Below, piece after piece: positions 1 to 10,709 of a stretch of DNA of 64,000 nucleotides. Source of the stretch: Lepidodermella squamata (taxonomy: Eukaryota > Gastrotricha). The position numbers were made by a program, and so were the translations under genes. Every line of letters starts with the position of its first letter. Position 1 is the first letter of the stretch. The notes below the pieces were generated by a model, which did no database searches, had not been told where the DNA came from, and worked only from the letters and a program-made list of their open reading frames with translations. Location: NCBI GenBank assembly GCA_047495785.1, contig JBLDXI010000074.1, positions 372,001 to 436,000 of the forward strand, in the 5' to 3' direction.

Positions 1-472
1 TACGACGGCTTGTTCATACGAGTATTTTCTATGCATACAATGTTTCTTACCAGGTGGTGTTTTGCCTCCAGCGATAATACTAATAATACTATTTAGCACA
101 ACTCCGGTCGCTCTTCACAAACAATACACTTGAATTATACTTAAATGATGTACCTACCTACTATCATTGTGAATGAACTGTCACTGAACGCAATGTACAA
201 TTTTTCGACGACTCGCTTGCGTCATTTTTTTGTGGCTACTGCATTTATGAAACAGAATTATTACGCGTTAATTATTGATCGTTGTCACACAGTGAGTGAA
301 CGCGATACCTCAATGTTGAGAGAAACCAAAACTTCGAAATGGGAATTTCCAATTGTCGAATAAACGCTATTTTTAGCTAAAAGCAACGCATTTTTTAACC
401 AAACAAAACAAGCTTTATTCAAAAACTTTGACCAATCAAAAATAAGGAGTGTTAAAGAGTTCACAACAAAGT
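1..472. other. Left edge, no gene recognised
   Basis: No conserved coding signal was found. The stretch downstream of the OSGEP stop is AT-rich and short ORFs on both strands look random. It probably holds the 3' UTR of OSGEP on the minus strand. Confidence 0.4.
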
Positions 473-1693
<1,221 letters not shown>

Positions 1694-2516
1694 TTTCAAA
1701 AAGGCGTCTAGACAAAATAAAACGATAATTTCAGACCACAGCAAACATCCGCGAGATGAATTTGTTTTCGAAGCATGAGATTTTGCTGAAAGCAAAGATG
1801 TCAAATGCCACAATATAGAACATTCGGAATGACAGAAAGCTCTCAATTTGGGACGTAATAGATTAAGTATATCTCTAATCTTTATCAATCTCAATTCCAA
1901 AGAATTTGGTGTATTTCCCTTCGCCTCTTCCGTAAGCCTCAGATAAGTTATAATTCAGTCGTAGATATGACGCAGATCAAAACGGGATGATCCCCTTCGA
2001 TTCTTAATGAGTTTTAAACTGAAAAACGAAAGACGCTGCCAGCCTTATATTTGATCACGTTACTTTCAAAAATTCTTGAATGTACTAAACTAGTAATTAT
2101 TGTATCATCAATTCGTTATTAATATTTGGGCAAACTCTGTCTGAAGGTGTATTGTTTGCATATTATATTTTAGGTTTTGGCGGGGAAAAAACCTGGTGGG
2201 CTTTTTTGACGGATTTTTGAGCGCCGAGATATATTTCCATGCATAGTGAAACGAACCCACTTCCCACTTGTTTGTTTGTTTGTTTGTTTTGAGATTCCCC
2301 AAGCCGAAACCCGAAGCGCCGATATTTTCCACCTATGCTTTGAGAAGGTATTCAGTCAATAGCCAGTCTGAACTTGAATGTTGTGATCTCACGTTTGACC
2401 AGTGTGTAAGAATATTGGTTATTTTTAGCAATCGTCAATCAGCTATGTATTAATTCAGCTTTCTCCAATAGAGGCTTTAATTGCGATAAATGTTAGCATA
2501 GCTGTTTCAATTATCG
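1694..2516. promoter_or_regulatory. Divergent intergenic region between OSGEP and TAB1
   Basis: About 820 bp between two outward-facing starts, so it must contain both promoters. A (TTTG)n microsatellite lies near 2270-2290. No specific element could be recognised. Confidence 0.35.
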
Positions 2517-3926
2517 ATGGCTGGTCGACCAGAAGAAAACCTTGTGAACGAAGACAGCTGGTTCTATGTAAATGAACCTCAAAATAACGTTAACGCTGGT
2601 GACAAGCTTATCGGCACCCTGGATTTCGCCTTTTCACAGTGGTCACTAGGTGGACTTATTTCTTCACACAGCGACCCAACTTCGTGGTCATTTATATCTG
2701 AGCGACTTCTGTCCGAAATCTTTTTGGGTCCATTGGGTACCTCGAATCCTAACGCTAGCCTGCTGTCTTCCGAGGTTCTAAATGCATTTGAACGAGCCTT
2801 TGAAGCAACCGAGCTAAACTGCAATCGAGCTTTGGAGCTCTGCAATGACGAACTAGCTGCGCTTGGAATACAACTGGAGCAGTTGGAATCCGATCCCAAC
2901 TCCTCAACCGCTCTGGGAAACCAACAACGGCAGTTTTTGCAAGGAAGAATCGAGTCTTGTAAGGCAACCATAAATCGATTAAACGATTGCGTGACAACAT
3001 GCATCTCTCTTATTCGCAACGAGAATGAAATATACATTGCCAATCTTGGAGATTTTCATGCTGTTTTGGTAACCGGCGGTAAAGGCCATCCTGGATTCAG
3101 CGTTCGCCAAATTTGCGCCCCGCACGATTTGTTCAACGTTGGCGAGCATGATCGTTTGCACAGTCTGAATCTTTCAACAGCTGAAATGAACACATATTTT
3201 GGCCACGTTGGTGCTTTTTCAAAAGATTTGCCCAAATTCGTCCGGTGTTTTGCTGGCGGATCAAGCAAACGGCCTGGTAGCCCGATAAGTGCCTCGCCTT
3301 CGATTTTCGGACCTGTTGCTATTGATTCGGCTGGTTTCATCGCGATTTACAATTCTGCTTTTCACAACACTGTTGAACAAAATAATTTCGGCTCGTCGAG
3401 TGTTGCTGATTTTATTGCTTCCCAAATTTTTCCTCTCGTCAATCTGCCTCATTCTGAGCGTCAAGCTGCTTTGAAACGTGCGACTGAAAACATTGTGAAA
3501 CGGACTTTACTGCCAGTTGAGCAACCTCACGCTTTTTTCATTCGTTGGCTTAGTGATCACCCAACTCATACACCTGGTTGCAGTTTATCTCTGGCGCCTT
3601 TATCTATCAACGTTGATGGCGAAAATGGTTTCCCAACGTGGGAATGGGCGCCGCCACCCGGTACCGTAATAACAACTGCCGACAATATTCCGTCAAGCCT
3701 ATCACCCGCCGCTCGATTACCCCAGCCTAGGGTTGAAGAAGAGGCGCCGAGAGTCAATCGGGCGCAAAATCAGCCACAAACATCGTCCGAGTGGATCCCG
3801 GCCTATGTTGATTTAATTCCGACAAGCCGTGGCCGTATCGAGAGCCAGCAAGATATTGATAACGTATTCGCCGATTACGCACGAGGCCGCCTTTCTGCCG
3901 AAGAATTGCGAATTATCGGCCTATAG
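2517..3926 (+). CDS. TAB1: TAB1-like PP2C-fold pseudophosphatase (TAK1-binding protein 1)
   Basis: Adaptor of the TAK1 MAP3K pathway. Single-exon ORF of 469 residues (human TAB1 has 504). Family features are visible in order: ISERLLSEIFLGPL (PP2C helix), a helical stretch at about residues 95-165, EIYIANLGDFHAVLV near 170 (matching the TAB1 YVANVG strand pair), AIDSAGFIAIY near 270, and a late PAYVDL segment resembling the PYVDF of the TAK1-binding tail. The metal-coordinating aspartates of active PP2C phosphatases are not evident, as expected for TAB1. It has no introns although its neighbours do. The NEDD8 start follows the stop by 207 bp, with a T-rich AG acceptor at 4111, so co-transcription is plausible. 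The last 106 bp are duplicated at 7337. It could be a lineage-specific PP2C-like paralogue rather than a strict orthologue. Confidence 0.78.
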   Translation: MAGRPEENLVNEDSWFYVNEPQNNVNAGDKLIGTLDFAFSQWSLGGLISSHSDPTSWSFISERLLSEIFLGPLGTSNPNASLLSSEVLNAFERAFEATELNCNRALELCNDELAALGIQLEQLESDPNSSTALGNQQRQFLQGRIESCKATINRLNDCVTTCISLIRNENEIYIANLGDFHAVLVTGGKGHPGFSVRQICAPHDLFNVGEHDRLHSLNLSTAEMNTYFGHVGAFSKDLPKFVRCFAGGSSKRPGSPISASPSIFGPVAIDSAGFIAIYNSAFHNTVEQNNFGSSSVADFIASQIFPLVNLPHSERQAALKRATENIVKRTLLPVEQPHAFFIRWLSDHPTHTPGCSLSLAPLSINVDGENGFPTWEWAPPPGTVITTADNIPSSLSPAARLPQPRVEEEAPRVNRAQNQPQTSSEWIPAYVDLIPTSRGRIESQQDIDNVFADYARGRLSAEELRIIGL

Positions 3927-4133
3927 CTGCTTTATCAGTTGTCATGTCATGCTTGTGTTTCAGAGCTAGTTTGCGGTTTTCCATGTATTTTTTGCCATCA
4001 ATGTCAATCACACACATCTATGACTTTTGCTATTTAATGAAGAAAAAATTCCGATTTAATCAAGTTTCTTAATAATGCCGGACTAATTATTATATTTGGT
4101 GTTATTTTTAGGGTTTATCATAACGAGCTAAAA

Positions 4134-4475
4134 ATGTTGATTAAAGTCAAGGTAAAATTAAGCTTTCGAATTTACTGCTTTTTTTTACGGCATTTGCTTA
4201 CAGACTTTGACTGGAAAAGAGGTCGAAATCGATATCGAACCGACCGACAAGGTGGAACGAATCAAGGAGCGCATTGAAGAAAAGGAAGGCATTCCACCTC
4301 AACAGCAACGCCTAATTTTCAGCGGAAAACAGATGTAAATTTCTGAAATCTTCTTGAAAATTGAAAATTTCAATTGTTTCTTGCTAGGAATGACGATAAA
4401 ACTGCTCAAGAGTACAAAGTTCAGGGTGGCTCAGTGCTGCATCTTGTCCTGGCGCTCCGAGGTGGATCATTTTAA
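4134..4475 (+). CDS. NEDD8: NEDD8 ubiquitin-like protein
   Basis: Ubiquitin-like modifier of cullins. Three exons: 4134-4151, 4204-4334 and 4388-4475, giving 237 nt and 78 residues. The protein begins MLIKVKTLTGKE, includes the diagnostic [15 protein letters not shown] segment, and ends LALRGG followed by Ser-Phe. The precursor therefore needs a C-terminal hydrolase to expose Gly76. The first exon codes only six residues. Introns are 52 and 53 nt. An acceptor-like run ending at 4111 precedes the ATG, suggesting a downstream gene of an operon headed by TAB1. NEDD8 is absent from the duplicated block at 7.3-9.2 kb. Confidence 0.96.
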
Positions 4476-4739
4476 CGTCGTCGATTCGTAATATTATTCA
4501 TCTGCAATTCATCCCAATTCGTCGTCAAGTTTATCACTACAACCTGTGTTTTTCTCTGACAAGATCCGCGTGATTATAAAAAGCAAAATGTTTGGTTTCA
4601 TTATAAAAAAGATTTTTTAAATTTGCTTCAAGCAAATAAAATGAACACGTTAGCTAACTCGGCTTTTCTTATTAACAAAACTAACACGCTCAGCTATTAA
4701 TTGAACGTTTTCAAGATTCATAGTATATTTTATTGAGAA

Positions 4740-5927
4740 ATGGCGTTCCATTTGAAAGTTTTGAAGTTCTTCGATGTTGTTCTGCTATTTATATCACGGC
4801 TTTTGTTTCGAGAGCGGAAAATTTCGGGCGATATTGCTCTGGTTACTGGAGGAGCCCAGGGCATAGGGCGCTGCATAACTCAAGAACTGGTTAATCGGGG
4901 CGCCGTTGTAGTTATTTTGGACGTGAATAAAGGACTGTTAGACAAAACGGTTGGCGAGTTCAAGGCAGCTGGGCATAAGGTCCACGGCTACGCGTGTGAT
5001 GTTTCGAAAGAATCGGAAGTGGCGAATGTTATTAAGCAAATATCGCGCGAGGTTGGCCCCATTGATGCTCTATACAACAATGCCGGTATTATCTGCGCCA
5101 AAACGTTAGTTGATCTCGAACCGGCTGTTGTTGAAAAAACGATTGGTGTCAATTTACTGGCCCATTTTTGGGTAAAAATAATGAAAAAATACTGGATATT
5201 TTTATTTTATTTTATTTTTCAATTTCCAGACCATTAGAAATGTGTTGCCTCAAATGAAGAGTCGAGGCAAGGGTATCATCGTTAATGTTTCTTCGATGGC
5301 TGGAGTTGGCGGAGTTCCTCTCATGTCTGCTTATTCTGCATCGAAATTCGGCGTTATTGGCATGTCTGAGTCGCTTCGCTTCGAGTTGATGGTCGAGAAA
5401 AGCCCTATTACAGTCCATATCGCGATGCCTTTCTTCATTAAAACTGCGATGAACGACATCTACTTGCCACCGGCTCTGCAACGAAAGGAGTAATTATTGA
5501 CTTCTGCCCCTGAATATTCACCCGCTGTTATTCAATAATTTAATATTTTATAGGGCTATATCAGATTTGACTGAGCCAGAGGATTGCGCGAAAATAATCG
5601 TGGAAGAAAGTCTTCGTGGCCGCTTTAAAATCTACGTTCCGCATTCGAGTATCATTCCTGCTACCCTTGGACCGTAAGTCATCATAATGCGTCTTCATTT
5701 GTCTTATTTCAATGCAATGCTTCAGCTTGATCCGAAGCTGCTTTGAAATTTGAAAAACCCTAGTTCAAGTAGAGCAAAGATAATAAATATTTTCAAATTA
5801 AATAAATAAAAGAAAGTTGATAGAAAATGAAAATTGATTAGAAACATATTCTTTCAGATTACTGCCAACTCCATTGATCGATTTCGTTTCGAAAACGAGT
5901 GGCTTTTTAAGCCTGGAAGCCAAATGA
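4740..5927 (+). CDS. Membrane-anchored short-chain dehydrogenase, copy 1 (SDR16C / HSD17B11-like)
   Basis: NAD(P)-dependent oxidoreductase of the retinol/17-beta-hydroxysteroid dehydrogenase type. Members with this anchor (HSD17B11/13, nematode DHS-3) sit on ER and lipid droplets. Exons 4740-5171, 5230-5489, 5554-5673 and 5858-5927 give 882 nt and 293 residues. Visible features: N-terminal hydrophobic anchor (residues 3-23), TGGAQGIG nucleotide loop (36-43), D61 after strand 2 suggesting NAD preference, NNAG (113-116), Ser in NVSS (165-166), and catalytic Y179 and K183 in YSASK. Introns are 58, 64 and 184 nt. The second copy at 7630 has the same exon lengths. The substrate cannot be told from sequence. 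Confidence 0.9.
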
Positions 5928-7336
5928 AAGCTAAACAGCTGCAGACTTGAAACAAAGCTTTTCTTGAAATAACCGTTCTTATACACTACAAACGAATCGC
6001 ATTCATCCTATGAACGAAGACAATATTATATATTATTAGTTGATTTTACCTATATTTTGGTTGCGGTTGAAATGTTTTGCTTATTTTATTTGCAAGATGC
6101 ATACTCATAATAAAATGTTATTTTCCCGTATTGTTTGAATGTAAAGTAAGAAGATGGGCGATCTACTGAATCTTGTATTGAATGTAATAAATTATTCATG
6201 AAATGAACTGCCAAAAATATTTCTGATAACATTCACTCTCTAAGCTTATCAAGAATCTGTAATAATATGCCGACTGGCATCTCGCAATCGAACTATAATT
6301 AATACTGGCTTTTATGATATCATGTGATCATTAATTAGGAAAATTTGCTGCGTAATCTCATGTTCGACTTATTTATTTCTCAATGATGTTTGGGGCCAAG
6401 AATGGCATATCAACGTTAGATTAATTTAAATAAAGTTAGTCTTTTGCTGTCCTACAACAATTTGTGTTACCCGGGCGCGGTCGAAGGTATTCAACCGATA
6501 AATAAGAATCCGTGTCACAATACCGATGGTTTGCATAAACGGGATAGAGCGAAGCTTATCAGTGGTAAAATTCAATCGGAAAAACGATGGAATGTTGTAC
6601 AAAGTGTATAGAAATCGCCAAACATGCTGATAATTTTCCAAACGTAAGAGAAAACGATAAAAAATCGCTTTTTCAAATTTCGAAATTCGTCAAGCCTAAT
6701 CCTGGCATTTATCTCTCGAAAATCGAATATGCCCTGAGGCACGGGTGCGGCGCACGCGATCGCTTTTAACGCAACAGCTCTGGTTCCTATTGCTCTCCAC
6801 CCTGCTCGGACCGACACCTCGGCCGGCCCATGTCCAGTGAAGTAGAATTCGTTCAAATTCGTTCAATTTACAGTAAATGCTGCAATAATAGGGCACTTAT
6901 TAGATCGACCCGAGCGCAGTTTGTGAGTCGTCACCTATACTTCGGCCCGAACGCACCCATCGGGTTCGGGCTCATGATTCCCAAGACAAAATTTTATAAA
7001 TGAAATCCCTCACATCATCCGAGACCTTATGTAGGCCGACCTTGTCGTCATGTCGGTATAAGAACAAAATGGATATCAAATTTACTATCAACATATATCT
7101 GGGAATTGCAGTTTTCGATAACGAGTCACCGAATATCGTAGTGTCCCAAGGTTGAGATCTTGATAACACAGTAGTTTGAACTACAGTTTCGCAGCCATTG
7201 TGAACAAAAAATCAAAATAGTCCCATTTCAAATTTCTATCGGGTGCTGCCGGCAAGGCTGCCTGGTCTGAGAGAATTTGTTAGCTGCATTAGTAGAGCAC
7301 TTAATAGTACGCTTTCCATTCCATTGATTTAAATGG
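5928..7336. other. Intergenic, no gene recognised
   Basis: About 1.4 kb between the first dehydrogenase and the duplicated TAB1 scrap. It is mostly AT-rich, with a small GC-richer patch at about 6720-6960. Short ORFs on either strand show no recognisable motif. No tRNA-like cloverleaf was noticed. Confidence 0.35.
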
Positions 7337-7501
7337 GACAAGCCGTGGCCGAATCGAGAGTCAGCAAGATATTGATAACGGTTTCGCTGATTACGCCACA
7401 GGCTGCCTTTCTGTCGAGGAGTTAAGAATTATAGGCCCATTAACCATTAATCTCCCTAAATAAAAAAAGAAATCCGCTTTATCAGTTGTCATGTCATGCT
7501 T
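7337..7501 (+). pseudogene. Duplicated 3' fragment of TAB1
   Basis: This stretch resembles 3821-3957, the last codons and early 3' UTR of the TAB1-like gene, with scattered substitutions. Both contain the same GACAAGCCGTGGCCG start and the same TTTATCAGTTGTCATG UTR block. The original stop codon is lost by substitution and a short insertion precedes the UTR match. There is no upstream part of the gene here, so it is a relic of the segmental duplication that produced the second dehydrogenase. Confidence 0.85.
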
Positions 7502-7629
7502 GGGGCTTGGGCTACTTTTTGCTGCTTTTTGTAAAATGAACTCGATTTTTGTAATTAACGGAACTAGCACGCTCAGCTCTATATTGAATGTTTCCTAGAC
7601 GGTTCCTGGACTAATACCTGTATTAAAAA

Positions 7630-9236
7630 ATGACATTTCGCCTGAAAGTTATGAAGTTTATCGATGTTATTCTGCTATTTATATCCCGTCTCTTGTTTCG
7701 AGAGCGGAAAGTTTCGGGTGATATTGCTTTGGTAACCGGAGGAGCCCAGGGCATAGGGCGCTGTATAACTCAAGAACTGGTAAACCGAGGAGCTGTTGTT
7801 GCTATCGTGGACATAAATAAGGGACTCTTGGACAAAACGGTTGGCGAGCTGAGGGCTGCTGGGCATAGGGTTCACGGCTACGTGTGTGATGTTACAAAAG
7901 AACCAGAAGTGGCGAATGTTATAAAGCAAATTTCGCGCGATGTTGGTCCCATTGACATTCTATACAACAATGCCGGTATAATTTGCGCGAAAACGTTAGC
8001 TGATCTGGAACCTGCTGTCATTGAAAAAACGATTGGTGTCAATTTACTGGCTCATTTTTGGGTAAAACAAGAAAAGGGTGTTCAAATTTGCATTCCCAAA
8101 TCCCAAATATAACCTTAACGCTGGGCCCACCTGGAACGCAGAGTTTGCATTCCAAGATTTTCCTCACTAAAATTGTTTTCAAACTTTTTTGGCTGTTTTC
8201 TAACTGGCTGCCCGCATACCTTGGGGGCCTCATATCACCAAGGAAACAAATTATTAAGTAAAATGTGTTTCTTTGCCAGTTTCAGTCTGTTTCTGAGTTT
8301 TTTGACAGCATTTGGAGCCGTTAAGTACTCGATTTACTTATTTGGGACTACAAATTCGGTTTTGGGGTCAAAATGTTAGCTTTGGGAACGAAAGGTTAGA
8401 ATTAGGGAACGACTTTGAAGATGGATGGTTAGATTTGGGATGCAAAGCTACTAACCCGTAAGTAAATAATATCGCATTTGCTGACTTTTCTTAATTCTCA
8501 AGACCATAAGAAATATTCTGCCACAAATGAAGAGTCGAGGCAAAGGAATAATTGTAAATCTCTCTTCGATGGCCGGAGTTGGCGGAGTTCCTCTCATGTC
8601 TGCTTATTCTGCATCGAAATTCGGCGTAATTGGCATGTCCGAGTCGCTTCGCTTCGAGTTGATGGTCGAGAAAAGCCCTATTACAGTCCATATCGCGATG
8701 CCTTTCTTCATTAAAACAGCAATGAATGAAATTTACATGCCGGCGGCTGTGCGAAGAAGGGAGTAAATATTGATTGCCATCTCTGAATATTCACCTTCTG
8801 ATACTCAATTCTTTTTATGCTTAGAGCCATTTCGGATGTGACTGAGCCGGAGGATTGTGCGAAAGTTATTGTGGAAGAAAGTCTCCGTGGTCGCTTCAAA
8901 ATCTACGTTCCGCATTCGAGCATCATCACTGCTACGATGGGAACGTAAGTATTTTACATGTTCGCTTGCGTTGTATTAATCCCTCATCATTATTCAACTG
9001 GTTTCGGGCTTCGTGCAGATTAAGAAAACACGTTCGACGTTTAAAGAACCAGTAAGTAGAGAAAGTCCAATTTAGACATTCAATTTTTCAAGCCACCGAA
9101 GGTGGTCCTGTTTAGACTGGTCCGGATTATACAACTTTCACTGTACATCAAACATTTATATTCCAGATTACTGCCCACTCCATTGACCGATCGTCTCAAC
9201 AAAAATTCTGGATTTTTGACATTGGACGCTAAATGA
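7630..9236 (+). CDS. Membrane-anchored short-chain dehydrogenase, copy 2 (SDR16C / HSD17B11-like)
   Basis: Paralogue of the gene at 4740 with identical exon lengths (432, 260, 120, 70 nt): 7630-8061, 8503-8762, 8825-8944 and 9167-9236, giving 293 residues. TGGAQGIG (36-43), D61, NNAG, Ser165/166, Y179 and K183 are all kept, so it should be active. Most changes are conservative and lie in the anchor, in intron-flanking positions and in the C-terminus. Exon 2 is nearly identical at the DNA level to copy 1, which suggests recent duplication or gene conversion. Intron 1 is 441 nt against 58 nt in copy 1, so it has gained sequence. The intron 1 acceptor is a weaker CTCAAG. Confidence 0.9.
8062..8502 (+). 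other. Expanded intron 1 of dehydrogenase copy 2
   Basis: The intron is about 380 nt longer than the matching intron of copy 1. The extra part ends in a degenerate series of short units containing TTTGGG/AGGGAACG and GGTTAG at about 8340-8450. No coding potential was seen. It is likely a small insertion or local repeat expansion after duplication. Confidence 0.5.
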
Positions 9237-9668
9237 AAGCAGCAACTTTGAGAACAAATTTCAGAAAGTTTGTTTGTGTTGCTAAATAAGAAAAATCGCA
9301 TTCAAATGGTTGACGATATCTTTAGTTGAGTTTATTTGATTTTAAATTTGTTTTGCTCGTGGTTGAAATTTTCTGCATATTGCGAGACGTAGCAATTATA
9401 CCCTTGAATAAAACATTGTTTACCAATGGTTGTACGAAAAATATTAATCGTTTAAATAGAATTAACAAGGTGTAATATCTTTTTGTGGCATAATTTCAAC
9501 AGGCATTTCCTCCAAATGGCAATAACACATTGAAAATCTTAAAAAATTGCTCATCCTATTGGGTATATTTAACATTTATTGCAAAAAGATGCCCATGAAC
9601 AATTACAAAAGAGAAAATCACATGATCACAATAAGCGATGGGGTAAAAAACGCAGAAAATTGAAGAAT
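9237..9668. other. Convergent intergenic region
   Basis: AT-rich spacer between the plus-strand dehydrogenase and the minus-strand KIAA1143 homologue. It should hold both 3' UTRs. No feature was recognised. Confidence 0.35.
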
Positions 9669-10600
9669 TTAGTCATCTTCGATTTCGAACGATAAGAGCT
9701 TTCGATCGGCTACCGCTCGTGATTCTGACTTCTTCTTAACTGGACCAGAAGATGATCCAGACCTAGCTGAACCCTGTTCGCCAAAAACTCCATCCTGCCG
9801 CCATTTTTTCGAGCTATTTGACTCAGGCTCCTGCTTTCCTTCATCGTCAGATTCTTCTTTTTCCGCAGCAGCACTTTGACTCGTCGGCTTTTTGAAAACA
9901 AATTTTCCTCCTGTGGCTACAATTTTCTCGACATCGACTAAATAAAAAGGAATAGACTTTGAACATTGGCATTAATTTGGCTAACCAGTCTCAATCGGCT
10001 TTTTGGCAACGGCGGATTTTGAGGCCGATCGGTTGTACACGATATCAAGCGTTTTCTTCATTTCATTTCCATCGCTTTTCAATTGGCCGGGAACGTTAAT
10101 TTGGCCAGTTAAATCAATTTCCTCGGCTTCATTCAATGAATCTTTCGAGTCTTCATCCTTTATAACGTCCTTTCCATCGCTTGTTACGACTAGTGGTTTT
10201 TCATCTGGCCGTTCGACATCATCCGGGGAAGCGGAACGACCGGGCTCGGGTCCATCTTCTTTGTTAAAGCGAGAAGTTGGTGAGAACCCTCGTTTGCGTG
10301 CTTTTTTCGGGTCAACTTCGTCATCTGAGCCGGAATTCGAGGCGCGATCTTCCTCTTCCTCATTTTTCGGCGCTTTACCAGACATAAACTGTTGATGACA
10401 AATAAGAATGGCCACGCCTTTTGCTAATTAAATGAACCTTCTCTTCCAGAGCTGGACCAGATAAATAGCCCGCTCTTTGCTTGAACTCTTGAAGAAACTT
10501 TGGTTCATCTCCTAAAAAAAATTCATTTTTCAAAAATTCAATTTAATACAAGCAAGGAACCTTGAATGAACGCAACATTCCTTTTCCCGCCTCGGGACAT
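9669..10600 (-). CDS. KIAA1143: KIAA1143 homologue
   Basis: Small charged conserved eukaryotic protein of unknown biochemical role. Four minus-strand exons: 10600-10561, 10511-10438, 10388-9986 and 9937-9669, giving 786 nt and 261 residues (human about 154). The N-terminus follows the family pattern (MSRG.KRNVAFIQ, then DEPKFLQEFKQRAGY). The C-terminus ends LLSFEIEDD, matching the human SLLSFDNEDE tail. The middle is expanded and acidic, rich in S, E, D and K. Its ATG lies 109 bp past the NOB1 stop on the same strand, with an ACATTAG acceptor at about 10618, so it is probably the second gene of a NOB1-KIAA1143 transcript. Confidence 0.85.
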
Positions 10601-10709
10601 TTTAGTGTAATAAAACTCTAATGTTCGAAGAAAATAGTCATTTTGTTAGGAAGTTTTATTATTATTATATAATTATAAGGCTCTAACAACATCTCGGCAA
10701 CAACTTGGT

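Noticed and set aside
6572-6856. 94-codon minus ORF in the SDR intergenic region
   Set aside because: Only a GC-rich patch; no match to a family I know and no splice sites that extend it.
8058-8379. Two ORFs in the expanded intron of dehydrogenase copy 2
   Set aside because: They lie in non-conserved intron sequence and overlap each other in different frames.
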